7,197 nt of DNA. Origin: Candidatus Nitrosopumilus sp. GTDB lineage: Archaea; Thermoproteota; Nitrososphaeria; Nitrososphaerales; Nitrosopumilaceae. The stretch is taken from contig JABMOR010000006.1 in the NCBI GenBank assembly GCA_013203245.1, positions 1 to 7,197 on the forward strand. The letters run 5' to 3'. The notes below the pieces were generated by a model, which saw only the letters and a list, made by a program, of their open reading frames with translations, was not told the origin of the DNA and ran no database searches. Made by a program: the position numbers and the translations under genes. Below are positions 5,094-7,197 of this stretch, piece by piece; position 1 is the first letter of the stretch, and each line of letters starts with the position of its first letter.

Positions 5094-5765
5094 GTGAATA
5101 CGTATCAAGCACTCAGAGTACTGAATGTGGATTCCAGTTCATCACAAGATGAGATCAAGGCGGCATATAGAAAAATGGCACTTGAACTACACCCGGATAA
5201 AAACAAGGACAAAAACGTAGACGCGGAATTTGTGAAAATTACTGAAGCTTACAACTACCTAAAGAAAAACCACAACGGACATGCTTCGCCATATCAAGAC
5301 GCATCTAGAAGCAAACCAAAGAATGATTTTAAGCGAAAACCGCAGTGGGGAGCGCCAGATGACGGAAGCATTCCAGAACAGGATTGGGGCAAATACACTC
5401 GCGAATTTGAAGAGGGTGACCCAGACTTTTGGAAAGAGTACGAAAGGAAGTTTTGGGAGGATTACAACGCACGTGTACGATCCGACGGCAGGAATGGGGA
5501 ATATGAAAAAGCGCAAGAGCCAAAAAAACAGCCGGATCTTCTCGTAAGCGTAGACGAGAGTTTGTGCATCGGTTGCTGCAGTTGTGAAATTATTGCACCG
5601 GATGTGTTTTCAATCAACAAGGAAGCCAGATCAAACCCCAAATCGGCGGTGATAAATCAAAAAGGTGCGGGGATCAACACGATAATGAATGCGGCGGAAA
5701 CATGCCCGACCAAAGCAATCAGCGTAGAAAACAGAGACACCAGGGAAAGGATGTACCCGCACTAG
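5094..5765 (+). CDS. J-domain/ferredoxin fusion protein (DnaJ-Fer)
   Basis: This 223-aa protein joins two domains. Residues about 3-60 form a J domain, with the catalytic HPD at 33-35 between helices (AAYRKMALELHPDKN), which stimulates DnaK/Hsp70 ATPase. A polar and aromatic linker (about 60-146, rich in Trp, Tyr, Asp and Glu) follows, lacking DnaJ zinc fingers and the C-terminal client-binding domains. Residues about 147-212 form a ferredoxin-like domain with C158-x2-C161-x2-C164 and C204-P, the ligand set for a single [4Fe-4S] cluster; C162 is an extra Cys. The fusion is known in Thaumarchaeota and in plant and algal chloroplasts, and transfer between them has been proposed. A redox-linked role in Hsp70 function or Fe-S handling is inference. 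The start is GTG at 5094; the next J-domain residues (YQALRVLNV) require it. The stop overlaps that of the HIT gene. Confidence 0.93.
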   Translation: MNTYQALRVLNVDSSSSQDEIKAAYRKMALELHPDKNKDKNVDAEFVKITEAYNYLKKNHNGHASPYQDASRSKPKNDFKRKPQWGAPDDGSIPEQDWGKYTREFEEGDPDFWKEYERKFWEDYNARVRSDGRNGEYEKAQEPKKQPDLLVSVDESLCIGCCSCEIIAPDVFSINKEARSNPKSAVINQKGAGINTIMNAAETCPTKAISVENRDTRERMYPH

Positions 5766-6169
5766 ATTTTCAGTCTATCAAACAGATCATCCGTTTCAGA
5801 TTCAGACGGATTTGCTGGAGAACCAAACATGCTGTGAATCGGGCCTGCGGAATCACCATTACTTCTAGGAACCAGATGCACATGGACATGTGGAATCTCC
5901 TGACCCGCATCCTTTCCATTGTGTATTGCAATCAGTGTAGAGCCGGTGATTTTGTCAACGTTTGAGACCATTTCACGAACCAGTGAAAACAGATCAGCGT
6001 TTTCCTCAACACTGACATCCTGGATTTTCTGATGGTGATTTTTTGGAATGACCAGCACGTGTCCTGCCGCAAGGGGAAATACATCCAAAAAAGAAACCGA
6101 GTGCGCAGTCTCCCCAAGGAATCTTGTGCTTATTTCGCCAGAAACAATTTTGCAAAAAATACAATCCAT
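5762..6169 (-). CDS. HIT-family nucleotide-binding hydrolase (HINT/Fhit-like)
   Basis: This 135-aa cytoplasmic protein has the full histidine-triad signature H94-V-H96-V-H98-L-V at its active site. In this family the middle His acts as the nucleophile on nucleoside phosphoramidates or dinucleoside polyphosphates. Upstream are N84-G and A88-G-Q that contact phosphate, and GHVLVIPKNHH (36-46) forms the nucleotide-pocket strand. The N-terminal C3-x2-C6 (DCIFCKIVSGE) with H45 or H46 resembles the zinc site of bacterial and archaeal HIT proteins. The usual length is about 110-150 aa, so it is complete. The precise substrate cannot be told. The ATG at 6169 has a TATA-like box (6192-6199, minus) at 26 nt. 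Its TAG stop shares the CTAG at 5762-5765 with the DnaJ-Fer stop. Confidence 0.93.
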   Translation of the reverse strand: MDCIFCKIVSGEISTRFLGETAHSVSFLDVFPLAAGHVLVIPKNHHQKIQDVSVEENADLFSLVREMVSNVDKITGSTLIAIHNGKDAGQEIPHVHVHLVPRSNGDSAGPIHSMFGSPANPSESETDDLFDRLKI

Positions 6170-6191
6170 GTAATTTTACAAACGCTTTAAA

Positions 6192-6199
6192 ATATTAAA
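6192..6199 (-). promoter_or_regulatory. TATA-like box for the HIT gene
   Basis: Minus-strand tttaatat is centred about 26 nt upstream of the ATG at 6169. It gives the HIT gene its own leaderless promoter, even though the 6207-6485 gene lies just upstream on the same strand. Confidence 0.5.
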
Positions 6200-6206
6200 T
6201 CATCCG

Positions 6207-6485
6207 TCATGGCCCCACTATAGTTGCCCATGCAAGGCCTTCCCCAAATTTAATAGTGGTAACATCGCCGGATTTCAACGTGCAATTCTCAATGGTTTTT
6301 GGAACCATGTCGACAGTCTCCACATAGCAGATACCGCCGTCATTTGCCAGGATGGTGGCTTCTTCAAACACGTCTTCACGAATCAAATTCCAGAACGGAA
6401 AGACCAGCGTAGACAATACGATTCCGGCAGACAGAAAAACGCCAACAAATACAAGGCTAGTTTTCTGACTGGAGCTTAGTTCCAT
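6207..6485 (-). CDS. Small single-TM membrane protein, unknown
   Basis: This 92-aa protein has one hydrophobic helix at about residues 10-31 (SLVFVGVFLSAGIVLSTLVF), preceded by a short polar N-terminus with K8. The remaining 60 residues are a small, probably beta-rich soluble part with two Cys (C53, C68), which could form a disulfide if outside the cell. No cleavage site is obvious, so it is probably a membrane-anchored protein rather than secreted. I recognise no named family. Its ATG at 6485-6483 starts directly after the TAA of the zinc-finger gene, with no intervening base, indicating co-translation. The HIT gene follows 37 nt downstream but has its own TATA-like box. G+C is higher than in the 310-5035 block. 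Confidence 0.8.
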   Translation of the reverse strand: MELSSSQKTSLVFVGVFLSAGIVLSTLVFPFWNLIREDVFEEATILANDGGICYVETVDMVPKTIENCTLKSGDVTTIKFGEGLAWATIVGP

Positions 6486-6653
6486 TTACCAAGTTCCGCC
6501 ATCGCCGCCGTTAGGATCCAATTTTTTGGCAGGTATGTTTCCATGTGCTTTTTTCATATGTTTTTTCAGACGCTCTGGATCATGCAGATCCGTACCGCAT
6601 GTTTCGCATTTGGTTTTATTCTCGTCATCTTTCTTACGATTGAATAGGCCCAT
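6486..6653 (-). CDS. C2H2 zinc-finger micro-protein (55 aa)
   Basis: A short ORF from ATG 6653-6651 to TAA 6488-6486 encodes one canonical C2H2 finger, C16-x2-C19-x12-H32-x4-H37. The finger reads KCETCGTDLHDPERLKKHMKKAHG, written here as C-E-T-C followed by the helix LKKHMKKAH. A basic/acidic N-terminus MGLFNRKKDDENK and a Gly-rich tail ending GGDGGTW flank it. Single-finger proteins of this size occur in archaea and may bind DNA, RNA or protein partners. The tag MGLF..KKDD matches the start of the TPR protein at 2189. A TATA-like ttttaatg (minus, 6683-6676) lies 27 nt upstream. Its stop abuts the start of the one-TM protein gene. Confidence 0.85.
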   Translation of the reverse strand: MGLFNRKKDDENKTKCETCGTDLHDPERLKKHMKKAHGNIPAKKLDPNGGDGGTW

Positions 6654-6834
6654 TAAATGATAAAATTTTGAAATACATTAAAAATGATGCTAAACGTCCT
6701 TTATAATCTTCAAGATTTTTGAGTCAGGTTCAAATCCGCGGGGATTCACATATCATTTTGGGGATAGAAATGGACACAGATAGGCGTGAAATACAAGAAA
6801 TCTTTAGCTAGTCTGTCATAGTGAAACTCAATCT
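6654..6834. promoter_or_regulatory. Divergent intergenic region with TATA-like box and a tRNA-T-arm-like stretch
   Basis: This 181-bp region separates the minus-strand zinc-finger gene from the plus-strand permease. It carries ttttaatg (minus, 6683-6676) at leaderless spacing for the zinc-finger gene and weak AT-rich sequence (ctttagcta, about 6802-6810) near the expected position for the permease. At about 6726-6736 ggttcaaatcc resembles a tRNA T-loop, but the 5-bp stem and the rest of a tRNA are missing. No convincing ORF is present. Confidence 0.4.
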
Positions 6835-7197
6835 ATGCTCCAAAAATATGATCAGACAAAGTTAGGTTACACATTTGCAATTTTGGCTGCAGTCACGTTT
6901 GGTTCAGTGTCAGTGGTGGCAAAACCACTTGTATCATCAGTTGATCCAATTTTGCTTGCAGCTTTAGTTTACATCATTTCTGCCATTGCGTTGAGTCCTT
7001 TTGCACAAAAGAAAAAGAAGAGTCTTACAAGAAGAGATCTTTTGTTGGTTTTTTCAATTGCAATATGTGGTGCAGTTATTGCTCCAAGTTTATATTTTGT
7101 AGGATTGACACATGCAAGTGCATCAGATGCAGCATTAATTGCAAATGGAGAGGTATTCTTTTCAGTTTTACTTGCGGTGATGTTTTTCAAAGAGAAG
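6835..7197 (+). CDS. DMT/EamA-family permease, N-terminal part (cut by window end)
   Basis: This ORF is open from ATG at 6835 through the last base of the window (121 codons). It shows the EamA/drug-metabolite transporter pattern. A first TM helix at about 11-32 (GYTFAILAAVTFGSVSVVAK) contains the Gly and Lys-Pro that precede the loop. A second helix at about 36-55, a basic loop KKKKSLTRRD, a third helix from about 70, and the conserved stretch APSLYFVGLTHASASDAALI leading into a NGEVFFSVLLAV helix follow. Full-length members have about 280-300 aa and ten TM helices, so over half is missing. They export or import amino acids, metabolites or drugs; the substrate is unknown. Base composition is intermediate. 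The start is the first ATG after an in-frame stop region. Confidence 0.85.
   Translation, partial: MLQKYDQTKLGYTFAILAAVTFGSVSVVAKPLVSSVDPILLAALVYIISAIALSPFAQKKKKSLTRRDLLLVFSIAICGAVIAPSLYFVGLTHASASDAALIANGEVFFSVLLAVMFFKEK

Noticed and set aside
4849..5112. 87-aa minus-strand ORF
   Set aside because: It is antisense to the second cupin and runs into the DnaJ-Fer promoter and start. It shows no motif.
5259..5547. Three overlapping ORFs on both strands within DnaJ-Fer
   Set aside because: All are alternative frames of the linker region of a gene with unambiguous J and ferredoxin domains.
5702..5965. 87-aa plus-strand ORF crossing the DnaJ-Fer end and the HIT gene
   Set aside because: It spans two well-supported genes in another frame and has no recognisable domain, so it is a shadow of the higher G+C coding region.
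6726..6736. Possible tRNA gene
   Set aside because: Only the generic T-loop matches. The acceptor 3' side has no complementary 5' partner about 70 nt upstream, and other arms are absent.
6765..6815. Short ORF ATGGACACAGATAGGCG... ending in TAG
   Set aside because: It has only 13 codons, no fitting promoter spacing and no recognisable sequence, so it cannot be supported as a gene.
6969..7190. 73-aa ORF on the minus strand
   Set aside because: It lies fully opposite the EamA-type permease, which shows clear family features on the plus strand. The minus reading shows no domain.

Overview
The window looks like chromosomal DNA from an ammonia-oxidising-type archaeon (Nitrososphaerota/Thaumarchaeota, Nitrosopumilus-like). 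Three things point there: low G+C across most of it; short AT-rich TATA-like boxes about 24-27 nt upstream of start codons with almost no leader (leaderless transcripts); and a J-domain/ferredoxin fusion protein, an architecture reported for Thaumarchaeota (DnaJ-Fer). The genus assignment is inference.

Layout. (1) 5-212, minus: a small gene broken by one frameshift. (2) 310-1590, plus: a class III PLP aminotransferase related to glutamate-1-semialdehyde aminomutase, preceded by a perfect 8-bp inverted repeat. It converges on an unrecognised 120-aa gene (1597-1959, minus). (3) A divergent promoter leads to a 39-aa micro-ORF (2032-2151) and a TPR protein (2189-3010), both plus. (4) An unrecognised 237-aa gene (3059-3772, minus) is transcribed divergently from a tight three-gene operon (3848-5035): coiled-coil/SHOCT protein, cupin, cupin. 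(5) DnaJ-Fer (5094-5765, plus) meets a HIT-family nucleotide-binding protein (5762-6169, minus) tail to tail, with the two TAG stops overlapping in one CTAG. (6) Upstream of the HIT gene on the minus strand lie a one-TM small protein (6207-6485) and a C2H2 zinc-finger micro-protein (6486-6653) joined with no gap. (7) A DMT/EamA-type permease begins at 6835 and runs off the right edge.

Base composition is clearly mosaic. Sample 60-nt rows inside 310-5035 have about 23-30% G+C, while rows in 1-180 and about 5094-6650 have about 40-57%. The AT-rich block therefore sits between richer flanks, with a broken gene at its left edge. This is compatible with an acquired or fast-evolving accessory segment, but no integrase, tRNA target or flanking direct repeat was seen.

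No defence locus, CRISPR array, rRNA, intact tRNA or transposase is visible. The least understood unit is the divergent pair at 3059-5035 (unknown 237-aa protein against SHOCT-cupin-cupin). Its shared 75-bp promoter region suggests a connected function that the sequence does not reveal.
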